Below are positions 1-8,235 of a stretch of 64,000 nt of DNA, in pieces. The DNA lies in contig NZ_CP016449.1 of assembly GCF_001713375.1 (NCBI RefSeq), forward strand, positions 248,001 to 312,000, read 5' to 3'. The notes beneath the pieces were generated by a model. The model made no database searches. It worked only from the letters and a program-made list of their open reading frames with translations, and was not told the DNA's origin. Numbering within the stretch: the first letter of the stretch is position 1; every line of letters starts with the position of its first letter. The position numbers were made by a program, and so were the translations under genes. This stretch comes from Hydrogenophaga sp. RAC07 (lineage in GTDB: Bacteria > Pseudomonadota > Gammaproteobacteria > Burkholderiales > Burkholderiaceae_C).

Positions 1-1068
1 CTGGATCCCGTCCAGTTCGTGCAGGGGCGCCCGACCAGCAGCGTCGATTTCCTCGGCCTCGTGGGCCAGACCGACGCGCACTCGCGCGCGATGCTGGGAT
101 CGCACCTCGCCCTGCTCACGCGCGGTGACGTGGGCGCAACGCTGGTGCTGGACATCCAGGGACCACAAGGCAGGGTGTTCCGAGCCGAGTTCGGCATGGA
201 GCCTGTGCTGGGTGAGGGGGGCCGGTTCCTGTGCGCCAGCGCCGTGGTGCTTGACGCCACCGAGCGCAGCCGCACCGAGCACCAGCTGGCCGAGCTCAAG
301 CAGGAACTGGAGCAGCGGGTGACCCGGCGCACCAACCAGCTGGTGGCCGCCAACCGGGACATCGACGTGTTCTCGCACAGCGTGTCGCACGACCTGCGCG
401 CGCCTCTGCGCCACATCTCCAGCTTTGTGTCGCTCGCGCAGGAGCGGCTCGGGTCCGACGGCGACAGCCAGCTGCTGCAGTACCAGGCGTCGATTGCCAA
501 GTCCACCAAGCGCATGAGCTTGATGATCGAAGGCTTGCTGGAATATGCGCGCATGGGGCGCGTGTCGCTGGCGCGCCAGCAAGTGCCCTTGAGTCCGCTG
601 GTGCAGGGCGTGGTGCGGCACCTGCAGGCCGAGCACCCGACGCGCTCGATCGAGTGGGTGATCGACGACGACCTGCCCCAGGTGCGGGGCGACGCGATTC
701 TGCTCGCCGAGATGCTGCGCAACCTGCTGCAGAACGCGGTGAACTTCACCCGCACCCGCCCACTCGCCCGCATCGAGGTGGGTCAGTGGACCGACAGCTC
801 CGGTGAGCGTGTGGTCTTTGTGCGCGACAACGGCGTGGGCTTTGACCTGGAGCACGCGCCCAACCTGTTTGCGCTGTTCCAGCGCCAGCACCACTCCATG
901 GATTACGAAGGCATCGGCACCGGGCTGGCGCTGGCGCAACGCATCGTGGAGCGGCACGGCGGTCGCATCTGGTGCGAGGCCGCGTCCAGCGCCGGCTGCA
1001 CCTTCGCCATCAGCCTGCCGGCGCAGGTGATCGACCCCGAGAGCGAATTCGGCCGGCTGCCCGCCTGA
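1..1068 (+). CDS. Sensor histidine kinase, C-terminal part (5' end outside window)
   Basis: The frame is open to the first base, so the N-terminus lies upstream of the window. The visible part starts in a PAS-like sensory region (to about codon 95) and continues through a short helical linker (EQRVTRRTNQL). A HisKA domain follows, with H-box SHDLRAPLRH and phospho-acceptor His at 388-390. The HATPase_c domain has the N box (RNLLQNAVNF), G1 (DNGVGFD) and G2 (GIGTGLALAQ). No receiver domain follows. The family autophosphorylates on His and passes the phosphate to a response regulator, which is not visible here. The SHDLRAPLRHI type of H-box is common in PAS kinases and phytochrome-like kinases. 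The gene converges on the TonB receptor with a 12-bp gap, and a 6-bp-stem hairpin (1059-1074) spans the stop codon. Confidence 0.9.
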   Translation: MDPVQFVQGRPTSSVDFLGLVGQTDAHSRAMLGSHLALLTRGDVGATLVLDIQGPQGRVFRAEFGMEPVLGEGGRFLCASAVVLDATERSRTEHQLAELKQELEQRVTRRTNQLVAANRDIDVFSHSVSHDLRAPLRHISSFVSLAQERLGSDGDSQLLQYQASIAKSTKRMSLMIEGLLEYARMGRVSLARQQVPLSPLVQGVVRHLQAEHPTRSIEWVIDDDLPQVRGDAILLAEMLRNLLQNAVNFTRTRPLARIEVGQWTDSSGERVVFVRDNGVGFDLEHAPNLFALFQRQHHSMDYEGIGTGLALAQRIVERHGGRIWCEAASSAGCTFAISLPAQVIDPESEFGRLPA

Positions 1069-1080
1069 GCGGGCCCGCGC

Positions 1081-3195
1081 TCAGAAGCGCCGCGTGAGTT
1101 CGATGCCGGCCGAGACCGAGCGGCCCAGACCGGGTTCAAAAAACCGGCCGTTGCCATCGTTGACGATCACCGAGCCCACATGCTTCCTGTCGGTGAGGTT
1201 GTCGATGCGAACGAACTCGCGCCAGGTCCAGGCGCCGGTGGTTTGTTCGAAGCGGGCGCCGATGCTGAACAGCGTGTGACCCTCGGCCAGCGCCGTGCTG
1301 GTGTTGTTGGCGTCATTGGCAAACACACTGCCGGTGTGCCGAGCCTCCAGCGTGAAGACGCCTCCGATGGCAGCGGCCGTGGCAGGCGCCCACGCCACCT
1401 GGGCAAACAACTGGTGTTCGGGCAGGCCCGGCATGCGGTTGCCAGCGGGAATGCTGGCGGTGCCACTGCCATAGCGCGCACGCAGGTAGGTGTATGCGCT
1501 GCTCAGCGTGACGCTGCCCATGCCGTACTCGGCCGAGAGTTCCAGACCCTGGCGTTTCGTGCTGCCACCGTTGGTGAAGCTGGCTCGTCCGTCGATGGTT
1601 CCGGCGGAGACGATCTCGTCCTCGGTGCGAATGTCGAACAGCGTGGCGTTCCAAAGACCTGAGGCGTTGCGTCCGCGCAGACCGGCTTCGGCCTGTGTGC
1701 TCCTGCTCGCGTTGAGGCCGGTGTTGAACCCGGCGGCTCCCCCGACGCTGTAGGCCGCTTCGTTCAGCGTGGGGGTTTCCAGACCGCGACCCACCGATGC
1801 AAAGGCTTGCACTTGCGGCGAGAGTTGCCAGCGCACGCCCACCACCGGCAAGTAGCCGCTGAAGTTCGATCCTCCGCTCTGGTCACCATTGGACAGGAAT
1901 GCGTCGGATGAAACATAACGGGCGTTGACACGGCGCAAGCCACCTTCGAGCGTCCAGTCCGCTTTTTGCCACGCAGCGCGCACATAAGGATCGAGCGTTG
2001 TGGCGCGGTTGGTTTCTTCGCGCCGCAGCGCGCCGAGCACGCCGACGGTGCCGCCCACAAAGTTTTCATAGCCGCGGCGCAGGTCGGTCTGCCTCTCGCC
2101 AGCCAGTCCGGCGCTCAGGTCGAGTTGCCCGCCCTGCCATTCGCGTTGCAGGCGCCAGCGCGCGTTGAAACCCCAGTAGTCCCGGTCCAGATCGATCACG
2201 CCGCCCGAACTGCCGGCGGCGCCCTGGACGCCGGGCGGGATCGACTGGAACTGGATCACCCGACGTTGCCCGGCATAACCCATCAGCTCGACCTTGTGAC
2301 CGTTGCCCAGTGCTTGATCCCAGGCCAGTCCGGCTTGCGTTTGAGAGACCGATTTGCGGGAGTTGAACTGGATCGCCTGTGGCGTTGTCAGCGGAGTACC
2401 AGCGTCCAACTGGGTTCGGCTGAGGCCCTGCGGGTCGAGTGCAAATGCGCTCTGCCGGTTGAACACGAGCGTGGTCCGCCCGCCGTCATGGGCGCGCGAG
2501 AGCTTGGCGTTGGCTGTGCTGCGGTGCGCCGCCGACTGTGGACGTGCACCGTCGGTGGCGAACTTGCCCACGTCCAGCGTGTACGACCAGCCGGGGGCTT
2601 CTGCGGTACCCGTCTGGCCAGTGGCTTGTGTCGACAGGCGCCACAGACCGTTGGCACCGAGTGCCGCGCCCACGCGCAGTTCACCGGGGCGGGTGCCGTT
2701 CTGCGTGTAGGCCAGGATGGCCCCACCGCTGGAGGCACCGTACAGCGCGGCGAACGGTCCCCGCACGACCTCGATGCGGTCGGCGCTGCCCAGCGGGAAG
2801 TTGGCCGCCTGGCCCGACCCGTCGGGCGCACTCGCCGGGATGCCGTCGACAAACAGGCGCACGCCGCGCACACCGAAGGTGGAGCGCGCGCCGAAGCCGC
2901 GGATGGAGACCTGCAGGTCCTGCGCGTAGTTTTCGCGGTTGCGGATCACCAGACCCGGCACGCGCGCAAGACCTTCGGAGAGGTTGATCTGAAGCTGGCC
3001 GGCGCGCAATTCGGTGCCGTCGACCACGTCCACCGTGGCGGCGCCGCGCCAGCGTTGCTCGGCCGAGCCGCTGCCGGTGATGACCACCGGTGCGAGCGAT
3101 CCGCCGTCGGACTCGGGCGGTGCGGGGTTGGTCTGGGCGTGCAGCAGCGCGGGCAACGCGGCCAACGGAAAAAGTGCCAGGGTACGGATGTGCAT
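1081..3195 (-). CDS. pqqU: TonB-dependent receptor, PqqU/YncD-like (probable PQQ importer)
   Basis: 704-residue outer-membrane receptor with a signal peptide ending near ALLHAQ. The N-terminal plug (about 35-150) contains INLSEGLARVPGL, NYAQDLQVSIRGFGARST and the plug-end VVRGPFAALYG. A 22-strand-type beta barrel follows, ending in Phe as outer-membrane proteins do. The plug motifs and the C-terminal VGSVIVNDGNGRFFEPGLGR segment closely resemble Escherichia coli YncD as I recall it. YncD is now known as PqqU, the TonB-dependent transporter for pyrroloquinoline quinone, and is about 700 residues long. The gene is last in a three-gene set after a PQQ-type dehydrogenase and a cytochrome c, which fits cofactor import for that enzyme. 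The family call is firm. The PQQ substrate is inferred from similarity and context. Confidence 0.8.
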   Translation of the reverse strand: MHIRTLALFPLAALPALLHAQTNPAPPESDGGSLAPVVITGSGSAEQRWRGAATVDVVDGTELRAGQLQINLSEGLARVPGLVIRNRENYAQDLQVSIRGFGARSTFGVRGVRLFVDGIPASAPDGSGQAANFPLGSADRIEVVRGPFAALYGASSGGAILAYTQNGTRPGELRVGAALGANGLWRLSTQATGQTGTAEAPGWSYTLDVGKFATDGARPQSAAHRSTANAKLSRAHDGGRTTLVFNRQSAFALDPQGLSRTQLDAGTPLTTPQAIQFNSRKSVSQTQAGLAWDQALGNGHKVELMGYAGQRRVIQFQSIPPGVQGAAGSSGGVIDLDRDYWGFNARWRLQREWQGGQLDLSAGLAGERQTDLRRGYENFVGGTVGVLGALRREETNRATTLDPYVRAAWQKADWTLEGGLRRVNARYVSSDAFLSNGDQSGGSNFSGYLPVVGVRWQLSPQVQAFASVGRGLETPTLNEAAYSVGGAAGFNTGLNASRSTQAEAGLRGRNASGLWNATLFDIRTEDEIVSAGTIDGRASFTNGGSTKRQGLELSAEYGMGSVTLSSAYTYLRARYGSGTASIPAGNRMPGLPEHQLFAQVAWAPATAAAIGGVFTLEARHTGSVFANDANNTSTALAEGHTLFSIGARFEQTTGAWTWREFVRIDNLTDRKHVGSVIVNDGNGRFFEPGLGRSVSAGIELTRRF

Positions 3196-3216
3196 GGTGG
3201 GGCGGGGTCCGGGGTG

Positions 3217-3531
3217 TCAGGGCGCTTGCACGCTGATCTGCAGTGACGAATACCAGGCGGCGAGGTCTTCGATCTCGGCGTCGGTCAGGGGTTTGGCGAT
3301 CACGCCCATCACTTCGTGTGGGCGTTTGCCACTGCGGTAGTTTTTGAGCTGTTCGACCAGGTAGATGGCGGGCTGGCCCGCGAGGTGAGGCGCGTTGGGC
3401 ATCATGGACATGCCGGTCGGGCCGTGGCAAACCGCGCAGGCCGCGTTGGCCTTGGTGCGGCCGGCCACGGGGTCGGCGGCGTGCGCGGCGCCCACGCTCA
3501 GCACGGCGGCGATCAGGAGGGAAATTCGCAT
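3217..3531 (-). CDS. Periplasmic c-type cytochrome
   Basis: 104-residue protein with a clear Sec signal peptide (cleavage after AAHA, residue 18) and a single CxxCH haem motif (CAVCH, residues 32-36). A Met in HEVMGVIA is the likely distal ligand. It resembles the small class I cytochrome c553/c4-domain type. It lies between a PQQ-type dehydrogenase gene (95 bp upstream) and the TonB receptor gene (21 bp downstream). It is therefore the obvious candidate to take electrons from the dehydrogenase and pass them to the respiratory chain. The electron-transfer pairing is inferred from gene order only. Confidence 0.85.
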   Translation of the reverse strand: MRISLLIAAVLSVGAAHAADPVAGRTKANAACAVCHGPTGMSMMPNAPHLAGQPAIYLVEQLKNYRSGKRPHEVMGVIAKPLTDAEIEDLAAWYSSLQISVQAP

Positions 3532-3558
3532 GGGAAGGGAGTCCGTTCAAACGTGAAA

Positions 3559-3593
3559 GGGCGCCAGACGACCCGCGCGGGTCGCCTGGCGCC
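3559..3593 (-). terminator. Intergenic hairpin between dehydrogenase and cytochrome c genes
   Basis: Long inverted repeat with 17-18 bp arms and a single G:T-type mismatch (GGCGCCAG... / ...CTGGCGCC), lying in the 95-bp gap between the two genes. On the transcribed strand only a weak T-rich stretch (TTTCACGTTT) follows. It may be a partial terminator or attenuator, or an mRNA-processing or stability structure, that lowers cytochrome and receptor expression relative to the dehydrogenase. Confidence 0.55.
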
Positions 3594-3626
3594 AGGGACC
3601 GGGCCAGGTCCTGCTGGTTGGCCCGA

Positions 3627-4904
3627 TCAGTTCGCCGAGTAGGTGACGCGGTAGATCGCGCCGACGTAGTCGTCGGAGATCAGCAGCGAGCCGTCCTTCA
3701 TGGGCGCCACGTCCACCGGGCGGCCTTTGTAGACGCCGTTGCCGTCCAGCCAGCCCTCGGCAAACACCTCGGACTTGCCGGCCGTGCCGTTGGCGTTGAG
3801 CGGAATGAAGTTGATCAGCGCGCCGGTGGCCTGGCTGCGGTTCCACGAGCCGTGCGAGGCCACGAAGATGCCGCCCTGGTACTTGGCCGGGAACTGCTTG
3901 CCGTTGTAGAAGGTCATGCCCAACTGCGCCTGGTGGGCAGGGAACTCCACCTGCGGGAACACGGCGTTGGCAGGCTCCTTCATGTCCTTGAGGTCGGGCG
4001 CGGCGGGTGAACCGGCCACCTTGTACTTGCCGTTCCAGTAGGGGTAGCCGAAGTGTTCCCCGACCTTGGTGGAACGGTTGAGCTCACCCGGCGGCACGTC
4101 ATCGCCCAGGCCATCGGTCTGGTTGTCCGTCCACCACACCGTCTTGTCCTTGGGGTTGATGTCCATGCCGACCGAGTTGCGCATGCCGCGCGAGAACACC
4201 TCGCGCTTGGAGCCGTCGAACGCGTTCATGCGCACGATGCCGCCGATGCCCAGCTTGTCGTACAGGTCGACCTTGCCCGCGGGCTGCACGTTGTGCGGCT
4301 GGCCCAGGGTCACATACAGCATGCCGTCGTCGGCCACGCGGCAGGTGCGCGCGCCGTGGTTGAACGACTCCTCTTCCACCGGGATCAGGCCGCCCTGCGG
4401 CACCACCTCGATCACCGCCACGTCCGGGCCCTCGTAGAAAAACTCGGCGGCGGGGAAGTTGAGCACGCGGTTGTGTTCGACCACGACCAGGAAACCATCC
4501 TTGGTCCAGCACACGCCGTTGGGCACCTTGAAGTTGAGCGACGGTGCGAAAGGTTTGACCTCGTCGGCCGCACCGTCGCCGTTGCGGTCGGTCACGGCCC
4601 ACACGCGGGTCTTGCGGGTGCCCACGAAGAGCATGTTGGTGCTGGGGGCCACCGCCATGTGGCGCGCGTCGGGGACGACGGCGTAGAGCTCGATCTTGAA
4701 GCCCGGGGGCAGCTTCACGGCCTTGAGGTTGGCGCGGATCGCATCGGCGTTTCTGCCTTCCTGCGGGACCGGTGGAATGTTCAGGTCAACGCCTGAGACC
4801 TTCATCTGCTTGAGTGTGGACAGGTTGTCCTTGCCGGCCTGGGCCAGCGCGCTGGTGGCCAGGCCGCAGGCCATCAAGGCCAGCAACAGTTTCTTGCTTT
4901 TCAT
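3627..4904 (-). CDS. Sorbosone/aldose dehydrogenase-family protein (soluble PQQ-type beta-propeller)
   Basis: 425-residue secreted protein with a signal peptide (MKSKKLLLALMACGLATSALA). The body is a beta-propeller of the L-sorbosone dehydrogenase / soluble glucose dehydrogenase family. Repeated propeller segments include HMAVAPSTNMLFVGT, VPNGVCWTKDGFLVV and WWTDNQTDGLGDD, and the C-terminus (GSLLISDDYVGAIYRV) is typical. Members oxidise sugars or aldehydes with PQQ in the periplasm. The substrate cannot be read from sequence. The start is supported by a GAGGAGAC Shine-Dalgarno 4-5 bases upstream of the ATG. It is first in the set with the cytochrome c and the PqqU-like receptor, giving enzyme, electron acceptor and cofactor importer. 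No PQQ biosynthesis genes are in the window. Confidence 0.85.
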   Translation of the reverse strand: MKSKKLLLALMACGLATSALAQAGKDNLSTLKQMKVSGVDLNIPPVPQEGRNADAIRANLKAVKLPPGFKIELYAVVPDARHMAVAPSTNMLFVGTRKTRVWAVTDRNGDGAADEVKPFAPSLNFKVPNGVCWTKDGFLVVVEHNRVLNFPAAEFFYEGPDVAVIEVVPQGGLIPVEEESFNHGARTCRVADDGMLYVTLGQPHNVQPAGKVDLYDKLGIGGIVRMNAFDGSKREVFSRGMRNSVGMDINPKDKTVWWTDNQTDGLGDDVPPGELNRSTKVGEHFGYPYWNGKYKVAGSPAAPDLKDMKEPANAVFPQVEFPAHQAQLGMTFYNGKQFPAKYQGGIFVASHGSWNRSQATGALINFIPLNANGTAGKSEVFAEGWLDGNGVYKGRPVDVAPMKDGSLLISDDYVGAIYRVTYSAN

Positions 4905-5099
4905 GCTTGTCTCCTCTGAGGGTTTTTAGATTCCCGAAAACCACTTTTCGGGAAAAACATTCTGGAGGGAAATCAGAAACGGTTGCAAGCCACAACGTTG
5001 GTGGGGGTTTGTGGTGTTGCGCCGCTCCGAACGCCTGGGTGGCGTGCTAGTCAAGTGCTGGGCTCGCAGAGGGTGTGAAGCGTGAACCCGATGAAAAAC

Positions 5100-5116
5100 T
5101 GTCGAAAAATTTGACA
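5100..5116. promoter_or_regulatory. Palindromic box upstream of PEP-CTERM gene (TGTC-N9-GACA)
   Basis: 17-bp near-palindrome TGTCGAAAAATTTGACA centred about 72 bp upstream of the -24 element of the sigma-54 promoter. A near-identical box (TGTCAAAAAATCCGACA) sits upstream of the other PEP-CTERM gene at 38338-38354. Position and symmetry fit an enhancer-binding-protein site. PrsK/PrsR-type two-component control of PEP-CTERM genes is known in related floc-forming bacteria. Assigning this box to PrsR is inference. Confidence 0.65.
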
Positions 5117-5178
5117 GCAGCAGCAGGCCATGAGTGGGCTTTTCTGACAAACCGTTACGAATCATGGGTGCACCAAGT

Positions 5179-5194
5179 TGGCCCGCGTCTTGCA
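5179..5194 (+). promoter_or_regulatory. Sigma-54 (RpoN) promoter of PEP-CTERM gene
   Basis: TGGCCCGCGTCTTGCA matches the RpoN consensus TGGCACG-N4-TTGCW with one mismatch, and the GG and GC dinucleotides have exact spacing. Transcription would start near 5205, leaving about 38 nt of leader before the ATG at 5243. The second PEP-CTERM gene has a related element at 38183-38197. Confidence 0.75.
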
Positions 5195-5242
5195 AGGTAA
5201 TGTCTATCTCGCACGAAAAGTGCATTGACTAAACCTAATCAC

Positions 5243-5935
5243 ATGACCTCCTTCGCCAAGATTGCTCTCGCCGCCGCTCTGGTCGCCACCGTGGGCGCTG
5301 CCTCCGCAGCCCCGACCGTGTTCTCGTCGGTGGGTGGTGCACCAACCGGTGTGAACAAGTGGAACCTGGACGGTGACATGCCCCAGGGCACGGACCTGAG
5401 CTCCGTCGTTGTGACCCCGAACGCAGCTTTCGTGACCGGAGGCGCCAACGGCATCTACGCAGCGCCCTTCCTGTCGGGCGACAACGGCGTGGGTTTTGGT
5501 GCCGGCGGTACCGACCAAGCCGATGGTGCGGACACCACCCGCTACCTCACCACCGGTTCAACCAACGCCAACAGCAACGCCAAGATCACCATCAACTTCA
5601 GCGCTGACCAGTTTTACTTCGGTCTGCTGTGGGGCTCGGTGGATGCATTCAACACGATGGAGTTCTTCAACAACGGTCTCTCCGTGGGTTCACTGAACGG
5701 CACCAATGTCACCCCGGCTGCCACCGGCAACCAGGGCCAGGCTGGCACCTACTACGTGAACATCGATCTGGCCGAAGGCTTTGACAGCGTCGTCTTCAAG
5801 AGCACCAACTACGCCTTCGAATTCGACAACATCGCCTGGAGCGCCAACCGAGCTGTGCCCGAGCCAGGCTCGCTGGCCCTGCTGGGTCTGGGCCTGGCCG
5901 GTCTGGGCTTCGCCCGCCGCCGCCGCGCCGCCTGA
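5243..5935 (+). CDS. PEP-CTERM sorting-domain exoprotein
   Basis: 230-residue secreted protein with an N-terminal signal peptide (MTSFAKIALAAALVATVGAASA). The Gly/Asn/Thr-rich middle is low in Cys. The C-terminal PEP-CTERM tripartite signal has VPEPGS, a hydrophobic helix LALLGLGLAGLGFA and the basic tail RRRRAA. Such proteins are processed by exosortase (EpsH/XrtA) and are linked with exopolysaccharide and floc formation. No exosortase is in this window, so it must be encoded elsewhere. The ATG at 5243 was preferred to an upstream TTG (5225) because it puts the signal peptide at the N-terminus. A good sigma-54 promoter lies upstream and a strong terminator follows. The function of the central domain is unknown. 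Confidence 0.9.
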   Translation: MTSFAKIALAAALVATVGAASAAPTVFSSVGGAPTGVNKWNLDGDMPQGTDLSSVVVTPNAAFVTGGANGIYAAPFLSGDNGVGFGAGGTDQADGADTTRYLTTGSTNANSNAKITINFSADQFYFGLLWGSVDAFNTMEFFNNGLSVGSLNGTNVTPAATGNQGQAGTYYVNIDLAEGFDSVVFKSTNYAFEFDNIAWSANRAVPEPGSLALLGLGLAGLGFARRRRAA

Positions 5936-5967
5936 GCGTTGCGCCCGAGCGGGTCCGCCCGCTCATC

Positions 5968-5997
5968 AAAAAGCCCACCTTCGAGGTGGGCTTTTTT
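5968..5997. terminator. Bidirectional rho-independent terminator
   Basis: AAAAAGCCCACCT-TCG-AGGTGGGCTTTTTT: a perfect GC-rich stem flanked by an A tract on one side and a T tract on the other. It lies between the convergent PEP-CTERM gene and the Rid-family gene and can serve both. Confidence 0.95.
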
Positions 5998-6013
5998 GTG
6001 GGCGCCGCTTGCG

Positions 6014-6406
6014 TCAGTCCGGCACCACCGCCGTCACCTCGATCTCCACCTTGGCCCGCGCTTCCACCAGTGCACTCACTTCCACACAGGTCATGGCCGG
6101 GAAGTTCCTGCCCATCACCTCGCGGTAGGCCTCGCCGAGTTCGCGCAGGCGGGCGTTGTACTCGACGCGATCGGTGATGTACCAGGTCATGCGCACCATG
6201 TGCTGCGGCCCGGCGTCGGCACAGGTCAGCACATCGCGGATGTTGAGCAGCGCCTGGCGCGTCTGCGCAATGAAGTCGTCGCTCTCGAAGGTCTGGCTGG
6301 CGTTCCAGCCGATCTGGCCGCCCACGAAGACGTGGGTGCCGCGCACGGCGATGCCGTTGGCGTAGCCCTTGGGGGAGGCCCAGCCGGGCGGTTGCAGGTG
6401 TTTCAT
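6014..6406 (-). CDS. Rid-family (YjgF/YER057c/UK114) protein lacking the RidA catalytic Arg
   Basis: 130-residue protein of the Rid superfamily, a trimeric chorismate-mutase-like fold. Typical segments are HVFVGGQIGW, QTRQALLNIRDVL and CVEVSALVE. Canonical RidA deaminates reactive enamines/imines and carries an Arg in the PAR-[ST]-CVEV motif. Here the motif reads PAMTCVEV, with Met at residue 105 where E. coli RidA has Arg105, so classical RidA activity is doubtful. It lies downstream of the 2-aminobenzoate operon on the same strand, 158 bp away, with a family B repeat in the gap. A link to handling the amino-enoyl intermediate of that pathway is tempting but unproven. The start was moved to the ATG at 6406, where homology begins. 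Confidence 0.8.
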   Translation of the reverse strand: MKHLQPPGWASPKGYANGIAVRGTHVFVGGQIGWNASQTFESDDFIAQTRQALLNIRDVLTCADAGPQHMVRMTWYITDRVEYNARLRELGEAYREVMGRNFPAMTCVEVSALVEARAKVEIEVTAVVPD

Positions 6407-6483
6407 ATCGGAGTGGTTAGTCAAGAACAGAACAAAGGTGGTGTAGTGCATCAGCCAGGCCGCGAGCGCTGCATCGCAGCCCA

Positions 6484-6583
6484 GGGACACCGAGGGTCCG
6501 GCTCCGCCGGCCCCAGGTGTCGCCCCCCTCCAAGCCGCAGGCGCCAGAGAGGGGGGAGGCGCCGTCAGGCGACGTGGGGGGTG
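6484..6583 (-). repeat. Family B palindromic repeat, copy 1
   Basis: On the minus strand it runs CACCCCCCACGTCGCC..., then a C-rich/G-rich hairpin, then the terminal hairpin GACACCTGGGGCCGGC / GCCGGACCCTCGGTGTC. It overlaps the last six codons and the stop of the CoA ligase gene. It has the same order and orientation relative to its upstream gene as copies 2-5. Confidence 0.8.
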
Positions 6584-8235
6584 TCATTCGGATTGGCTTG
6601 CTGGCGCAGCGCGAAGCGCTGCAGCTTGCCGGTTTCGGTGCGCGGGAGTTGGCTCACAAAAACCACCTCGCGCGGGTATTTGTACGGGGCCAGGCTGTGC
6701 TTCACATGGTCTTGCAAGGCTTTCACCTGCGCTGCGTCGACTGGGTGGCCAGGCTTGAGCACCACGAAGGCCAGCACGATCTGGCCGCGCTCCTCGTCGG
6801 GCTTGCCCACCACGCCGCACTCGGCCACCGCCGGGTGCTCCAGCAAGGCAGCTTCCACCTCGGGGCCGGCCACGTTGTAGCCGGCGGTGATGATCATGTC
6901 GTCGGTGCGCGCCTGGTAGAAAAAGTAGCCGTCGGCGTCCATGCGGAAGGCGTCGCCGGGGTGGTTCCAGCCGCCCTTGACGTAGCTCGTCTGGCGCTCG
7001 TCGTCCAGGTAGCGGCAACCGGTCGGGCCGATCACGGCGAGCTTGCCCACTTCGCCGATCGGCAGTGGCTCACCTGCGTCGTTCACCACGCGCGCCTGGT
7101 AACCCGGTACCACCTGGCCGATGGCGCCGCGGCGCACCGACTCCGGTGGCGACGAAATGAAGATGTGGAACATCTCGGTGGCTCCGATGCCGTCCAGCAT
7201 CTCCAGCCCGGTGGCTTCTTTCCAGAGCTGGCGCGTGGCGTCGGGCAGGCCCTCACCCGCGCTCACGCTGATGCGCAGCTTTCCGATGCCGTGCACTTTG
7301 GCGAACGCGGCCATCTGGCGGTAGAAGGTGGGCGCGGTGTAGCAGATGGTGGCGCCCACGCGGGCCATGAGCTGCACCATGCCCTCGGGCGTGTAGGGCA
7401 CGGACGGAAAGTACACCGAAGCGCCGGCCCACATGGGAAACACCAGCAGGCCGCCCAGGCCGAAGGTGAAGGCCAATGGCGGTGAGCCCATGACGATGTC
7501 GTCCGGCGTGGCGCGCAGCACGTGGCGCGGCCAGGTCTCGCAGGCGGCCAGCACATCGCGGTGGCTGTGCACGGCGGCCTTGGGCGTACCGGTGGTGCCG
7601 GAGGTGAAGGCCAGCAAGGCGATGTCGGTGGCGGCGGTGGGGCAGGGCGCACTGTGGGCGCACTGGCGACGCGCCAGGGCCTCCAGCGATTGCGGCACCT
7701 CGGCATCACCCGTGTTGAACACCAGCAGCGTCATGCCGGCGGACGTGGTGTCGGCCGCGAGCGCCGCTTTGAGTTCGTCCTGCAACTTCACGTCGCACAG
7801 CGCCAGCACGGGTTGCGCCTTGTGGATGATGGCGCCGAGCTCCTTGGCGCGCAGCAGCGGCATGGTGGCCACCGCGATCAAACCCGCCTGCACCGTGGCC
7901 AGCCAGGCCAGCGCCATGGCCACCGAGTTGCCACCGCGCAGCAGCACACGGTTGCCGGGCACGAGGCCCAGTTCCACGGTGAAGACGTTGGCCATGCGGT
8001 TGACCTCGGTCTGCGCCTGCGCGTAGCTCAGCGTGCGCTCGTCGCTGCGAAACAGGGGGCGGTCGGCGTGGCCGGCGGCGGTGGCGCGCTCGAACAGCGC
8101 CTGCACCGCGTTGACCTGCGCAGGCAGTTGCAGCTCCGGCCGATCAAAGCGCAGCTCGGGCCACTGCCCGGGTGGCGGCAGGTGGTCGTGCACAAAGTGG
8201 TCGACTTGTGCGGAAGGCATGGCAACTTTGTTCAT
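6565..8235 (-). CDS. abmG: 2-aminobenzoate-CoA ligase (benzoate-CoA ligase family)
   Basis: 556-residue ANL-superfamily enzyme. The adenylate-forming P-loop is AFTSGTTGTPKAAVHSH, the core motif GIGATEMFHIF, the hinge YFFYQARTDDMIITAGYN, and the catalytic Lys lies in PRTETGKLQR. Length and sequence resemble benzoate/2-aminobenzoate-CoA ligases. It would activate anthranilate to 2-aminobenzoyl-CoA using ATP and CoA in the cytoplasm, the first step of the pathway. The substrate is inferred from the co-transcribed 2-aminobenzoyl-CoA monooxygenase/reductase gene. The ATG overlaps the stop of the upstream acyl-CoA dehydrogenase (ATGA), showing translational coupling. The open frame continues upstream through the dehydrogenase gene, but that part is antisense-like noise. 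Confidence 0.8.
   Translation of the reverse strand: MNKVAMPSAQVDHFVHDHLPPPGQWPELRFDRPELQLPAQVNAVQALFERATAAGHADRPLFRSDERTLSYAQAQTEVNRMANVFTVELGLVPGNRVLLRGGNSVAMALAWLATVQAGLIAVATMPLLRAKELGAIIHKAQPVLALCDVKLQDELKAALAADTTSAGMTLLVFNTGDAEVPQSLEALARRQCAHSAPCPTAATDIALLAFTSGTTGTPKAAVHSHRDVLAACETWPRHVLRATPDDIVMGSPPLAFTFGLGGLLVFPMWAGASVYFPSVPYTPEGMVQLMARVGATICYTAPTFYRQMAAFAKVHGIGKLRISVSAGEGLPDATRQLWKEATGLEMLDGIGATEMFHIFISSPPESVRRGAIGQVVPGYQARVVNDAGEPLPIGEVGKLAVIGPTGCRYLDDERQTSYVKGGWNHPGDAFRMDADGYFFYQARTDDMIITAGYNVAGPEVEAALLEHPAVAECGVVGKPDEERGQIVLAFVVLKPGHPVDAAQVKALQDHVKHSLAPYKYPREVVFVSQLPRTETGKLQRFALRQQANPNDTPHVA

Noticed and set aside
1966-3246. Long plus-strand open frame opposite the TonB receptor (and similar long frames at 12176-13384, 23200-24987 and 52356-53400)
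   Set aside because: High-GC codon bias produces long antisense open frames. None has a ribosome-binding site or recognisable domain, and the opposite strand holds a clear gene.
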